Below are positions 1 through 5,718 of a DNA stretch of 10,829 bases, piece by piece. The DNA is taken from assembly GCA_003536295.1 (NCBI GenBank), contig DPZQ01000028.1:1-10829 (forward strand). Direction: 5' to 3'. The DNA comes from Rhodobacter sp. (GTDB taxonomy: Bacteria > Pseudomonadota > Alphaproteobacteria > Rhodobacterales > Rhodobacteraceae). The position numbers and the translations under genes were made by a program. The notes under the pieces were generated by a model. That model was not told the DNA's origin. It saw nothing but the letters and a program-made list of their open reading frames with translations, and ran no database searches. Within the stretch, counting starts at the first letter, position 1. Each line of letters starts with the position of its first letter.

Positions 1-138
1 CAAAATCCTTATAACATGATCCGTGCAACCATCGACGGCTTGAAGCAAGAAGCCAGCCCCCGTCAAGTCGCGCAACGCCGTGGCAAGAAAGTGGCCGAAA
101 TCTTGCGCAAACCCGACGCTGAAACTGTCGAAGCATAG
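1..138 (+). CDS. rpsE: 30S ribosomal protein S5, C-terminal end (partial)
   Basis: The window opens inside an open frame that reads QNPYNMIRATIDGL and ends at a TAG at 136-138, giving 45 residues. NPYNMIRAT...L matches the C-terminal part of bacterial S5, followed by a short lysine/arginine-rich tail (RRGKKVAEI). S5 is a 30S subunit protein near the decoding centre that contributes to translational fidelity. The start and most of the gene lie upstream of the window. The position directly before rpmD is the standard spc-operon order, which supports the call despite the short fragment. The Shine-Dalgarno of rpmD (TAGGAG, 136-141) overlaps the stop codon, so the two genes are probably translationally coupled. 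Confidence 0.93.
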   Translation, partial: QNPYNMIRATIDGLKQEASPRQVAQRRGKKVAEILRKPDAETVEA

Positions 139-149
139 GAGCGCAGAAC

Positions 150-341
150 ATGGCTAAAAAAACCATTGTGGTAAAACAAGTTGCGTCAGCAGCTCGTCGC
201 CCTGCTATTCAAACTGCGACCCTCAAGGGTCTCGGATTGAACAAAATGAACCGCACCCGCGAATTGGAAGACACTCCTTCCATCCGCGGCATGGTAAATA
301 AGATTTCGCACCTTGTGCAAATCATAGAAGAACGCGGTTAA
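150..341 (+). CDS. rpmD: 50S ribosomal protein L30
   Basis: This 63-residue protein begins MAKKTIVVKQVASAARRP and contains the L30 core TLKGLGLNKMNRTRELEDTP, followed by IRGMVNKISHLVQI. Length and motif order fit bacterial L30 (about 60 residues), a small protein of the large subunit. The start is well placed: TAGGAG at 136-141 lies 8 bases before the ATG. The gene is 11 bases after the rpsE stop. A 9-bp GC hairpin (349-370) lies between its stop and rplO. Nothing in the protein looks unusual. Confidence 0.96.
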   Translation: MAKKTIVVKQVASAARRPAIQTATLKGLGLNKMNRTRELEDTPSIRGMVNKISHLVQIIEERG

Positions 342-348
342 GGCCGCT

Positions 349-370
349 GGGGCGAGGGAAGCCTCGCCCC
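349..370 (+). promoter_or_regulatory. GC-rich RNA hairpin between rpmD and rplO
   Basis: GGGGCGAGG (349-357) pairs perfectly with CCTCGCCCC (362-370) around a 4-base loop GAAG. No T-run follows, so this is not a classical intrinsic terminator. It is followed at once by TTACATC (371-377), a string that also occurs after the hairpin ahead of secY. Plausible roles are mRNA 3'-end protection, processing, or partial attenuation. The structure is read from the sequence; the role is inference. Confidence 0.6.
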
Positions 371-437
371 TTACATCACACCGCGTTTGCCTGTTGAAGT
401 CGCTTTCACAGGTAGTTCCGGGCAAAGGAGAAGCGAC

Positions 438-917
438 ATGAAACTAAATGAACTTTCAGATAATGTAGGCGCAACCAAGCGGCGCAAACGCGTTGCTCGG
501 GGCCCTGGTTCGGGCACCGGTAAAATGGGTGGCCGTGGTATAAAAGGCCAAAAATCTCGTTCGGGCGTGTCTATTGGTGGTTACGAAGGCGGCCAAATGC
601 CGCTTTATCGTCGTTTGCCAAAACGTGGATTTAACAAGCCAAACGCCAAACATTACGCCGTGGTAAACTTGGGTTTGATACAAAAGTTCATCACTGAAGG
701 TAAATTGGATATTAAAAATCCAATTACCGAAGAAACGATGATTGCATCAGGTCTTGTGCGTCGTGCACTTGATGGTGTTCGCGTCTTGAATAAGGGCGAA
801 ATCACTTCGAAAGTGACGCTTGTTGTCACTGGCGCGTCGGCATCAGCCGTTGAAGCAGTGGCGAAAGCTGGCGGTTCGATGACTGTGGCACCGGTTCTTG
901 AGCCAAAAGCGAATTAA
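438..917 (+). CDS. rplO: 50S ribosomal protein L15
   Basis: The product is a 159-residue L15, an early-assembling large-subunit protein that binds 23S rRNA. It begins MKLNELSDNVGATKRRKRV, followed by the glycine-rich basic segment GPGSGTGKMGGRGIKGQKSR typical of L15 N-termini, then GGYEGGQMPLYRRLPKRGF, and ends with the globular domain (TSKVTLVVTGASASAVEAV). I chose the ATG at 438 because AAAGGAG (424-430) is 7 bases upstream and the L15 family begins MKLNEL. The frame is open upstream to an ATG at 387, but that would add 17 residues unlike L15. The gap to rpmD is 96 bases with a strong hairpin. The gap to secY is 109 bases with two hairpins. Confidence 0.96.
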   Translation: MKLNELSDNVGATKRRKRVARGPGSGTGKMGGRGIKGQKSRSGVSIGGYEGGQMPLYRRLPKRGFNKPNAKHYAVVNLGLIQKFITEGKLDIKNPITEETMIASGLVRRALDGVRVLNKGEITSKVTLVVTGASASAVEAVAKAGGSMTVAPVLEPKAN

Positions 918-932
918 TAGGCATTAAGAGGT

Positions 933-958
933 TGTGAGCGGTCAAAAGACCGCTTACA
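933..958 (+). promoter_or_regulatory. Hairpin downstream of rplO
   Basis: AGCGGTC (937-943) and GACCGCT (948-954) form a perfect 7-bp stem around AAAA. The stem extends outward to 933 and 958 through one G-T wobble, giving about 11 pairs. The right arm ends in TTACATC (954-960), the same string that follows the hairpin at 349-370. Only a weak TTTT (969-972) follows at a distance, so efficient termination is doubtful. An attenuation or mRNA-processing role is inference. Confidence 0.55.
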
Positions 959-975
959 TCTGAATGAGTTTTCCC

Positions 976-1007
976 GCGCCGCCGACCGGAAAACGGTTCG
1001 GCGGCGC
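976..1007 (+). promoter_or_regulatory. Very GC-rich hairpin just upstream of secY
   Basis: GCGCCGCCGACCG (976-988) pairs with the segment 994-1007, with a single bulged T at 997 and the loop GAAAA. This gives 13 mostly G-C pairs. It ends 19 bases before the secY ATG (1027), close to its ribosome binding site. No T-run follows. The hairpin falls inside the open frame extending upstream of secY, which argues against a longer secY. It may modulate secY translation or the transcript junction; this is not shown by the sequence. Confidence 0.5.
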
Positions 1008-1026
1008 CGTCATGAAGGTAGTGAAC

Positions 1027-2382
1027 ATGGCATCTGCTGCAGAGCAAATGGCTGCGAACCTTAGTTGGGGCGCATTGGGCAAGGCAACAGACCTTCGCCA
1101 ACGGATTTTCTTTACGGTCGGTCTTTTGATCGTTTATCGTCTCGGTACCTATATTCCCGTCCCGGGGATTGATGGTGGGGCTCTGCGTGACTTTATGGCG
1201 CAGATCAGTGGTGGGATAGGGGGCATGCTTAACATGTTCACGGGTGGCGCTGTCAGCCGTATGGGCATCTTTGCCCTGGGGATCATGCCATATATTTCAG
1301 CTTCAATCATCGTGCAGCTGATGACGTCGTCTGTGCCAAAATTTGTTCAACTTCAAAAGGAAGGTGAGCAAGGCCGCAAAAAGATTAATCAATATACCCG
1401 CTACGGCACAGTAATCTTGGCCATGTTTCAGTCTTACGGCATTGCCGTTAGCCTTGAATCGGGTGGTCTGGTGCATGAGTCAGGGATGTTCTTTCGTATT
1501 GCCTGCGTGATCACCTTGGTTGGGGGCACCATGTTCTTAATGTGGCTTGGTGAGCAAATTACTGCACGTGGCATTGGCAATGGTATTTCTTTGATCATCT
1601 TTGTTGGCATTGTCGCAGAAATTCCCGCAGCTTTGGCGAAATTCTTTAGCCAAGGCAGGTCTGGAGCAATTTCAACACCCGTGATATTAAGTGTCATTTT
1701 GATGATCATTTTGGTGATAGCGGCCGTTGTTTTTGTTGAGCGGGCGCTACGCAAAATTCATATCCAGTATCCCCGTCGTCAAGTCGGAATGAAAATGTAT
1801 GACGGTGGCACCAGCAATTTGCCTGTTAAGGTTAACCCCGCGGGTGTTATTCCAGCGATTTTTGCATCAAGCCTATTACTTCTGCCTTTGTCTCTAAGCA
1901 CCTTTTCGGGGGCAGAGACAGGTCCCATAATGTCGGTGGTCTTGGCCTATTTTGGCCCAGGACAGCCGCTTTATTTGTTATTTTACGTAGCTATGATCGT
2001 ATTTTTCTCATACTTCTATACCCATAATGTGGCTTTTAAGGTTGAAGAGGTTGCCGACAATCTGAAAAGTCAAAATGGTTTTGTGCAAGGCATTAGGCCT
2101 GGTGCAAAAACGGCTGATTATCTTTACTACGTTGTTAATCGTATTTTGGTTCTGGGCTCGGCCTATTTGGCTGCCATATGTTTGTTGCCCGAAATTTTGC
2201 GTACACAGTTTGCTGTGCCGTTTTACTTTGGTGGAACGTCGGTGTTGATCGTGGTTTCGGTAACGATGGACACTATCAATCAAGTACAGTCGCATCTTTT
2301 GGCACATCAATACGAAGGTTTGATTGAGAAGTCGCAGTTGCGTGGTAAAAAGCGTGGCCCCAGGGTGCCGACGCGCCGCTAA
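1027..2382 (+). CDS. secY: Preprotein translocase subunit SecY
   Basis: SecY is the ten-helix channel of the Sec translocon in the inner membrane; with SecE and SecG it passes or inserts unfolded proteins. With the start at 1027 the product is 451 residues, normal for the family. It shows the SecY signature GLLIVYRLGTYIPVPGIDG near the first membrane segment, the IMPYISASIIVQL segment, GIGNGISLIIF (from residue 182), YPRRQVGM, and a basic C-terminus. Many hydrophobic stretches alternate with short loops. I chose ATG 1027 (MASAAEQMAANLSWGALGKA) because GAAGGT (1014-1019) lies 7 bases upstream and alphaproteobacterial SecY starts this way. In-frame ATGs at 964 and 1012 exist, but the upstream stretch contains the hairpin 976-1007 and unrelated residues. 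The adk start follows 14 bases after the stop. Confidence 0.96.
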   Translation: MASAAEQMAANLSWGALGKATDLRQRIFFTVGLLIVYRLGTYIPVPGIDGGALRDFMAQISGGIGGMLNMFTGGAVSRMGIFALGIMPYISASIIVQLMTSSVPKFVQLQKEGEQGRKKINQYTRYGTVILAMFQSYGIAVSLESGGLVHESGMFFRIACVITLVGGTMFLMWLGEQITARGIGNGISLIIFVGIVAEIPAALAKFFSQGRSGAISTPVILSVILMIILVIAAVVFVERALRKIHIQYPRRQVGMKMYDGGTSNLPVKVNPAGVIPAIFASSLLLLPLSLSTFSGAETGPIMSVVLAYFGPGQPLYLLFYVAMIVFFSYFYTHNVAFKVEEVADNLKSQNGFVQGIRPGAKTADYLYYVVNRILVLGSAYLAAICLLPEILRTQFAVPFYFGGTSVLIVVSVTMDTINQVQSHLLAHQYEGLIEKSQLRGKKRGPRVPTRR

Positions 2383-2396
2383 TCTAGGAGAGCGAG

Positions 2397-3047
2397 ATGG
2401 TGAATGTGATTTTGCTGGGTCCCCCAGGAGCTGGGAAAGGAACACAAGCAAAACGTATGGTGGATGATCGTGCCATGGTGCAGCTGTCTACAGGCGATAT
2501 GCTGCGCGAGGCCAAAACCAGTGGTACAGCCATGGGGCTTATGGTTGCGGCGGTCATGGACCGTGGTGACTTGGTAACAGATGAGATTGTTATCGGCCTG
2601 ATTGCTGAAAAACTTGAAACAGAAAATGCTGGTGGATTTATTTTTGACGGTTTTCCTCGCACTTTGGCTCAGGCCGATGCCTTGGGTGAGCTTTTGACTG
2701 CCAAAGACCTAAATCTTGATGCTGTTATTGAAATGAAGGTTGATGATGCGGCTTTGGTTGCGCGCATCACTGGGCGCTTCACCTGTGGCGTGTGTGGCGA
2801 AGTTTACCACGATTCTACGCGTCCGACCAAGCTTGTCGGTCAATGTGATAATTGCAGCTCTCATGACCTTAAGCGGCGCGCTGATGACACAGAAGAGGCG
2901 CTGCGCATCCGTTTGATGGAATATTACAAAAAGACGTCACCGTTGATTGGTTATTACTATGCCAAGGGTGCGCTGGTTTCGGTGGATGGTCTCGCGCCCA
3001 TGGATGACGTAACGAGCGCCATTGGGAAAATTTTGCCGAAAGCATGA
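2397..3047 (+). CDS. adk: Adenylate kinase, zinc-binding (four-Cys LID) type
   Basis: This 216-residue cytoplasmic enzyme catalyses ATP + AMP = 2 ADP. Visible motifs are the P-loop GPPGAGKGT (residues 8-16), STGDMLR in the AMP-binding region (31-37), FDGFPRT (83-89) and RRADD (160-164). The LID carries Cys130-x2-Cys133-x16-Cys150-x2-Cys153, a structural metal site. As I recall, this is the spacing described for the Paracoccus denitrificans enzyme. The start at 2397 is supported by TAGGAG (2385-2390) 6 bases upstream; an in-frame GTG directly after it is less likely. The gene sits between secY and rpsM, as in many bacteria, and is probably cotranscribed with secY. A 177-base gap follows before rpsM. 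Confidence 0.97.
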   Translation: MVNVILLGPPGAGKGTQAKRMVDDRAMVQLSTGDMLREAKTSGTAMGLMVAAVMDRGDLVTDEIVIGLIAEKLETENAGGFIFDGFPRTLAQADALGELLTAKDLNLDAVIEMKVDDAALVARITGRFTCGVCGEVYHDSTRPTKLVGQCDNCSSHDLKRRADDTEEALRIRLMEYYKKTSPLIGYYYAKGALVSVDGLAPMDDVTSAIGKILPKA

Positions 3048-3070
3048 TGAATTATTGCATCTTAAATTGC

Positions 3071-3117
3071 TTGACGCGCTGGTGAAAACCACATAAGTGA
3101 CACCGTCCCCTAGGGGA
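3071..3117 (+). promoter_or_regulatory. Possible promoter and palindrome upstream of rpsM
   Basis: TTGACG (3071-3076) matches a sigma-70 -35 box. The -10 region is poor: ATAAGT or TAAGTG (3093-3099) at 16-17 bases is the best I can find. Further down lies a perfect 12-base palindrome, TCCCCTAGGGGA (3106-3117). A promoter here would let rpsM-rpsK-rpoA-rplQ be transcribed apart from the spc genes, which fits the unusually long gap. The palindrome could be an operator or a short RNA stem. Both assignments are tentative. Confidence 0.35.
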
Positions 3118-3137
3118 ATCGTGAGTGCTGATGCGCC

Positions 3138-3204
3138 TCGAATCGTTTCGACCTAAGATTGCTTTGGTCGTTGTTGTGAGAAAAGGTTCTGGCACTACGG
3201 AACC
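3138..3204 (+). promoter_or_regulatory. rpsM leader with small, partly competing stems
   Basis: TCGAA (3138-3142) pairs with TTCGA (3147-3151). CGACC (3149-3153) can instead pair with GGTCG (3166-3170), so these two stems exclude each other. GGTTC (3185-3189) pairs with GAACC (3200-3204), ending 8 bases before the rpsM Shine-Dalgarno AAGGA (3213-3217). All stems are only 5 bp, so they could be chance. Ribosomal protein leaders often carry autoregulatory sites, which makes them worth recording. Confidence 0.3.
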
Positions 3205-3224
3205 GCAACCAAAAGGAAAAGCGT

Positions 3225-3593
3225 TTGGCTCGTATTGCTGGCGTCAACATTCCGACGGGGAAACGCGTCCCCATCGCATTGACATATATAACTGGAATTG
3301 GCTCACACTCAGCAGAATTGATCTGTGAAGCTGTGGGTATTGATCGTGCGCGCCGCGTAAATGATCTTTCGGATGCCGAAGTGCTCGCAATCCGCGAACA
3401 CATCGACGCGAATTTCATGGTAGAGGGTGACCTTCGCCGCGAAACCTCGATCAACATCAAGCGTTTGATGGACTTGGGCTGCTACCGTGGCCTGCGTCAT
3501 CGCCGTAACCTGCCCGTTCGCGGTCAGCGTACCCATACCAACGCACGCACACGCAAGGGCCCTGCAAAGGCCATTGCTGGCAAGAAAAAATAA
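3225..3593 (+). CDS. rpsM: 30S ribosomal protein S13 (TTG start)
   Basis: S13 sits in the 30S head and contacts 16S rRNA, the P-site tRNA and L5 (intersubunit bridge). The 122-residue product has full family length: it opens (M)ARIAGVNIPTGKRVPIALTYITGIG, continues to DLRRETSINIKRLMDLGCYRGLRHRRNLPVRGQRTHTNARTRKGP, and ends with a lysine tail. The start codon is TTG at 3225. The family always begins M-A-R-I-A-G-V, the upstream codons are not S13-like, and AAGGA (3213-3217) is 7 bases upstream of the TTG. A rare start codon in a highly expressed gene suggests translation is tuned at initiation. rpsK begins 12 bases after the stop. Confidence 0.95.
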   Translation: MARIAGVNIPTGKRVPIALTYITGIGSHSAELICEAVGIDRARRVNDLSDAEVLAIREHIDANFMVEGDLRRETSINIKRLMDLGCYRGLRHRRNLPVRGQRTHTNARTRKGPAKAIAGKKK

Positions 3594-3605
3594 GGGGCGG
3601 TTGAT

Positions 3606-3995
3606 ATGGCACGCGATAAAACCCGCACGAAACGTAAAGAACGTAAAAACATCGCCGCTGGTGTGGCGCATGTGAACTCGTCGTTCAACAACACCAAGAT
3701 TTTGATCTCGGATGTTCAAGGCAATGCCATTTCATGGTCGTCCTCGGGCACTATGGGTTTCAAAGGCTCGCGCAAATCAACACCTTATGCCGCCCAAATG
3801 GCTGCAGAAGATGCTGCACGCAAAGCGCAAGAGCATGGCATGAAGACAATCGAAGTTGAAGTTCAAGGCCCAGGATCGGGCCGTGAGTCAGCACTGCGTG
3901 CCTTGGCCGCAGCTGGGTTGAACATTACCTCGATCCGCGATGTTACGCCCATGGCGCATAACGGCTGCCGCCCACCAAAGCGTCGACGCGTCTAA
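3606..3995 (+). CDS. rpsK: 30S ribosomal protein S11
   Basis: S11 lies on the platform of the 30S subunit, next to the mRNA exit region and the 3' end of 16S rRNA. The 129-residue product has the usual length and motifs: a basic N-terminus (MARDKTRTKRKERKNIAAGVAHVNSSFNNT), SSGTMGFKGSRKSTPYAAQMAAE, GPGSGRESALRALAAAGL and the conserved C-terminus TPMAHNGCRPPKRRRV. AAGGGG (3592-3597), overlapping the rpsM stop, is 8 bases before the ATG, so coupling with rpsM is likely. rpsD, which separates rpsK from rpoA in enterobacteria, is absent here, as usual in alphaproteobacteria. A strong hairpin follows at 4011-4037. Confidence 0.97.
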   Translation: MARDKTRTKRKERKNIAAGVAHVNSSFNNTKILISDVQGNAISWSSSGTMGFKGSRKSTPYAAQMAAEDAARKAQEHGMKTIEVEVQGPGSGRESALRALAAAGLNITSIRDVTPMAHNGCRPPKRRRV

Positions 3996-4010
3996 GGCTA
4001 TTCATTCGAG

Positions 4011-4040
4011 ACGGGCTATGCGTTTTGCGTAGCCCGTTTT
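4011..4040 (+). terminator. Terminator-like hairpin (attenuator) between rpsK and rpoA
   Basis: ACGGGCTATGC (4011-4021) pairs with GCGTAGCCCGT (4027-4037) through 11 pairs including one T-G wobble, around the loop GTTTT. It is followed by only four T's (4037-4040). This has the form of a weak intrinsic terminator. Because rpoA and rplQ follow on the same strand with no obvious promoter between, partial termination that lowers rpoA relative to rpsK is a sensible guess. A processing or stabilising stem is the alternative. Confidence 0.6.
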
Positions 4041-4062
4041 ACTCATTTAAAAACCCTCGGGC

Positions 4063-4090
4063 GTCTTCTGATATGGACATCGCAGAAGAC
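4063..4090 (+). promoter_or_regulatory. Inverted repeat in the rpoA leader
   Basis: GTCTTCTG (4063-4070) and CAGAAGAC (4083-4090) are perfect 8-bp inverted repeats with a 12-base loop. They end 5 bases before the rpoA Shine-Dalgarno TGGAGG (4096-4101). This is a candidate translational control stem for rpoA, or an operator. The repeat is directly visible; its role is inference. Confidence 0.4.
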
Positions 4091-4109
4091 AAGTATGGAG
4101 GCGAAAAGC

Positions 4110-5126
4110 ATGATCCACAAAAACTGGGCTGAACTGATTAAACCAAACCAACTGGTGGTAAAACCAGGACCAGATGCGGCACGTTCGGCGACCGTTGTTG
4201 CCGAGCCTCTAGAGCGTGGTTTCGGCCTAACTCTTGGTAACGCATTGCGTCGCGTTTTGATGTCAAGCCTGCAAGGCGCCGCAATCACAAGCGTACAAAT
4301 CGATAATGTTTTGCACGAATTTTCTAGTGTGGCTGGCGTGCGTGAAGATGTAACCGATATCGTTCTTAATCTTAAAGGCGTTGATATTCGTATGGATATC
4401 GAAGGACCAAAACGACTGACAATCTCTGCAAAAGGCCCCGGTGTTGTCACTGCTGGTGATATCTCAGAAATTGGTGGCGTTGAGATCTTGAATAAAGAGC
4501 AAGTTATCTGTCACTTGGACGATGGCGCCGATGTCTTTATGGAATTGACTGTAAATACCGGTAAAGGCTATGTGGCGGCCGATAAAAACCGCCCAGAAGA
4601 TGCGCCAATAGGTTTGATCCCAATTGACGCGATCTTCTCGCCTGTCAAAAAAGTAAGCTACGAAGTACAGCCGACCCGCGAAGGTCAGGTCTTGGATTAT
4701 GACCGTTTGACGATGAAAGTCGATACAGACGGTTCTTTAACTCCAGACGATGCGGTGGCTTATGCTGCGCGTATTTTGCAAGATCAATTGTCGATCTTCG
4801 TTAACTTTGATGAGCCAGAATCAGCATCGCGTAGTGATATTGACGATGGTTTGGAATTCAACCCATTGTTGCTGAAAAAAGTTGATGAGCTTGAACTTTC
4901 TGTACGTTCGGCAAACTGCTTGAAAAACGACAATATCGTTTACATTGGTGACCTTATCCAAAAAACCGAAGCAGAAATGCTTCGCACGCCAAACTTCGGT
5001 CGCAAATCTTTGAACGAAATCAAAGAAGTGCTTTCTGGTATGGGCTTGCATTTGGGTATGGATGTTGACGATTGGCCACCAGAAAATATCGAAGATTTAG
5101 CCAAACGTTTCGAAGACCAATTCTAA
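4110..5126 (+). CDS. rpoA: DNA-directed RNA polymerase subunit alpha
   Basis: Alpha dimerises to nucleate RNA polymerase assembly, and its C-terminal domain contacts UP elements and activators. The 338-residue product is normal in length. The N-terminal domain shows EPLERGFGLTLGNALRRVL and SVAGVREDVTDIVLNLK. A linker rich in acidic residues precedes the C-terminal domain, which reads ELSVRSANCLKNDNIVYIGDL and TPNFGRKSLNEIKEVL. Arg266 in VRSANC corresponds to the DNA-contacting Arg265 of E. coli. I chose ATG 4110 (MIHKNWAELIKPNQL) because TGGAGG (4096-4101) is 8 bases upstream and relatives begin this way. The in-frame ATG at 4095 overlaps the Shine-Dalgarno and is unlikely. The gene is 114 bases after rpsK and 128 bases before rplQ; both gaps hold stable stems. 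Confidence 0.97.
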   Translation: MIHKNWAELIKPNQLVVKPGPDAARSATVVAEPLERGFGLTLGNALRRVLMSSLQGAAITSVQIDNVLHEFSSVAGVREDVTDIVLNLKGVDIRMDIEGPKRLTISAKGPGVVTAGDISEIGGVEILNKEQVICHLDDGADVFMELTVNTGKGYVAADKNRPEDAPIGLIPIDAIFSPVKKVSYEVQPTREGQVLDYDRLTMKVDTDGSLTPDDAVAYAARILQDQLSIFVNFDEPESASRSDIDDGLEFNPLLLKKVDELELSVRSANCLKNDNIVYIGDLIQKTEAEMLRTPNFGRKSLNEIKEVLSGMGLHLGMDVDDWPPENIEDLAKRFEDQF

Positions 5127-5131
5127 AAGTG

Positions 5132-5221
5132 GGCGGGGGGAACCCCGCCTGCCAAATGCCCGAAATATTGGGGAAAAATGGGCGCGAGCCCCAAGGTGAG
5201 CAGGCCCATCCGAGGGCAGGC
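5132..5221 (+). promoter_or_regulatory. Structured, GC-rich rpoA-rplQ intergenic segment
   Basis: GGCGGGG (5132-5138) and CCCCGCC (5143-5149) form a perfect 7-bp stem with a GGAA loop. Further segments can pair in competing ways. GGGC (5180-5183) can pair with GCCC (5188-5191) across a GCGA tetraloop. TTGGGG (5168-5173) can pair with CCCCAA (5189-5194). ATGGGC (5178-5183) can pair with GCCCAT (5204-5209). GCCTGCC (5147-5153) can pair with GGCAGGC (5215-5221). No T-run follows, so termination is not indicated. The segment may be a leader regulating rplQ or an intergenic repeat element. Confidence 0.45.
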
Positions 5222-5254
5222 CGGACAAAGTAAAACAGACGATAGGAGTTTATC

Positions 5255-5668
5255 ATGCGTCACGCTCGCGGTTACCGCCGTTTGAACCGTACACACGAAC
5301 ACCGCAAAGCGTTGTTCGCCAATATGTGCGGGTCCTTAATTGAACACGAACAAATCAAAACAACTTTGCCAAAAGCAAAAGAATTGCGTCCGATCATTGA
5401 AAAATTGATCACTCTGGCAAAACGTGGCGATTTGCACGCGCGTCGTCAGGCTGCGGCTTCTTTGAAGCAAGAACAGTATGTTGAGCGTCTTTTCGCTATT
5501 TTGGGCCCCCGCTATGCTAATCGGCAAGGTGGCTATGTACGTGTTTTGAAAGCTGGGTTTCGCTATGGCGACATGGCGCCTATGGCTATCATAGAATTTG
5601 TCGATCGTGATCCAAACGCAAAAGGCGCAGCTGATAAAGCGCGCGTTGCATTGGAAATGGCTGAATAG
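5255..5668 (+). CDS. rplQ: 50S ribosomal protein L17
   Basis: L17 binds 23S rRNA near the peptide tunnel exit. The 137-residue product begins MRHARGYRRLNRTHEHRKAL, continues with ANMCGSLIEHEQIKTTLPKAKELRPIIEKLITLAKRGDLHARR, and has the family core GGYVRVLKAGFRYGDMAPMAIIEFVDRD followed by a short tail. TAGGAG (5243-5248) is 6 bases before the ATG. It is the last gene of the alpha operon, as expected, and an intrinsic terminator follows 20 bases after the stop. Its length and sequence show nothing unusual. Confidence 0.97.
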   Translation: MRHARGYRRLNRTHEHRKALFANMCGSLIEHEQIKTTLPKAKELRPIIEKLITLAKRGDLHARRQAAASLKQEQYVERLFAILGPRYANRQGGYVRVLKAGFRYGDMAPMAIIEFVDRDPNAKGAADKARVALEMAE

Positions 5669-5688
5669 GCATTTAGGTTTACTTTATG

Positions 5689-5718
5689 AAAAAGTCTGCC
5701 TTAGGGCAGGCTTTTTTT
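5689..5718 (+). terminator. Intrinsic terminator after rplQ
   Basis: AAAAAGTCTGCC (5689-5700) pairs with GGCAGGCTTTTT (5705-5716) with one T-G wobble around the loop TTAG. The stem runs into seven consecutive T's (5712-5718). This is a textbook rho-independent terminator and marks the end of the ribosomal protein/rpoA transcription unit. Confidence 0.9.

Noticed and set aside
387..437. N-terminal extension of L15 from an ATG at 387
   Set aside because: The extension contains the real Shine-Dalgarno (424-430) and does not resemble L15. The family starts at MKLNEL, at 438.
964..1026. N-terminal extension of SecY from an ATG at 964
   Set aside because: It encodes the GC hairpin 976-1007 and unrelated residues. 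The Shine-Dalgarno at 1014-1019 and the family N-terminus support 1027.
4095..4109. RpoA start at the ATG at 4095
   Set aside because: This ATG overlaps the Shine-Dalgarno TGGAGG that serves the ATG at 4110, and relatives begin MIHKNW.
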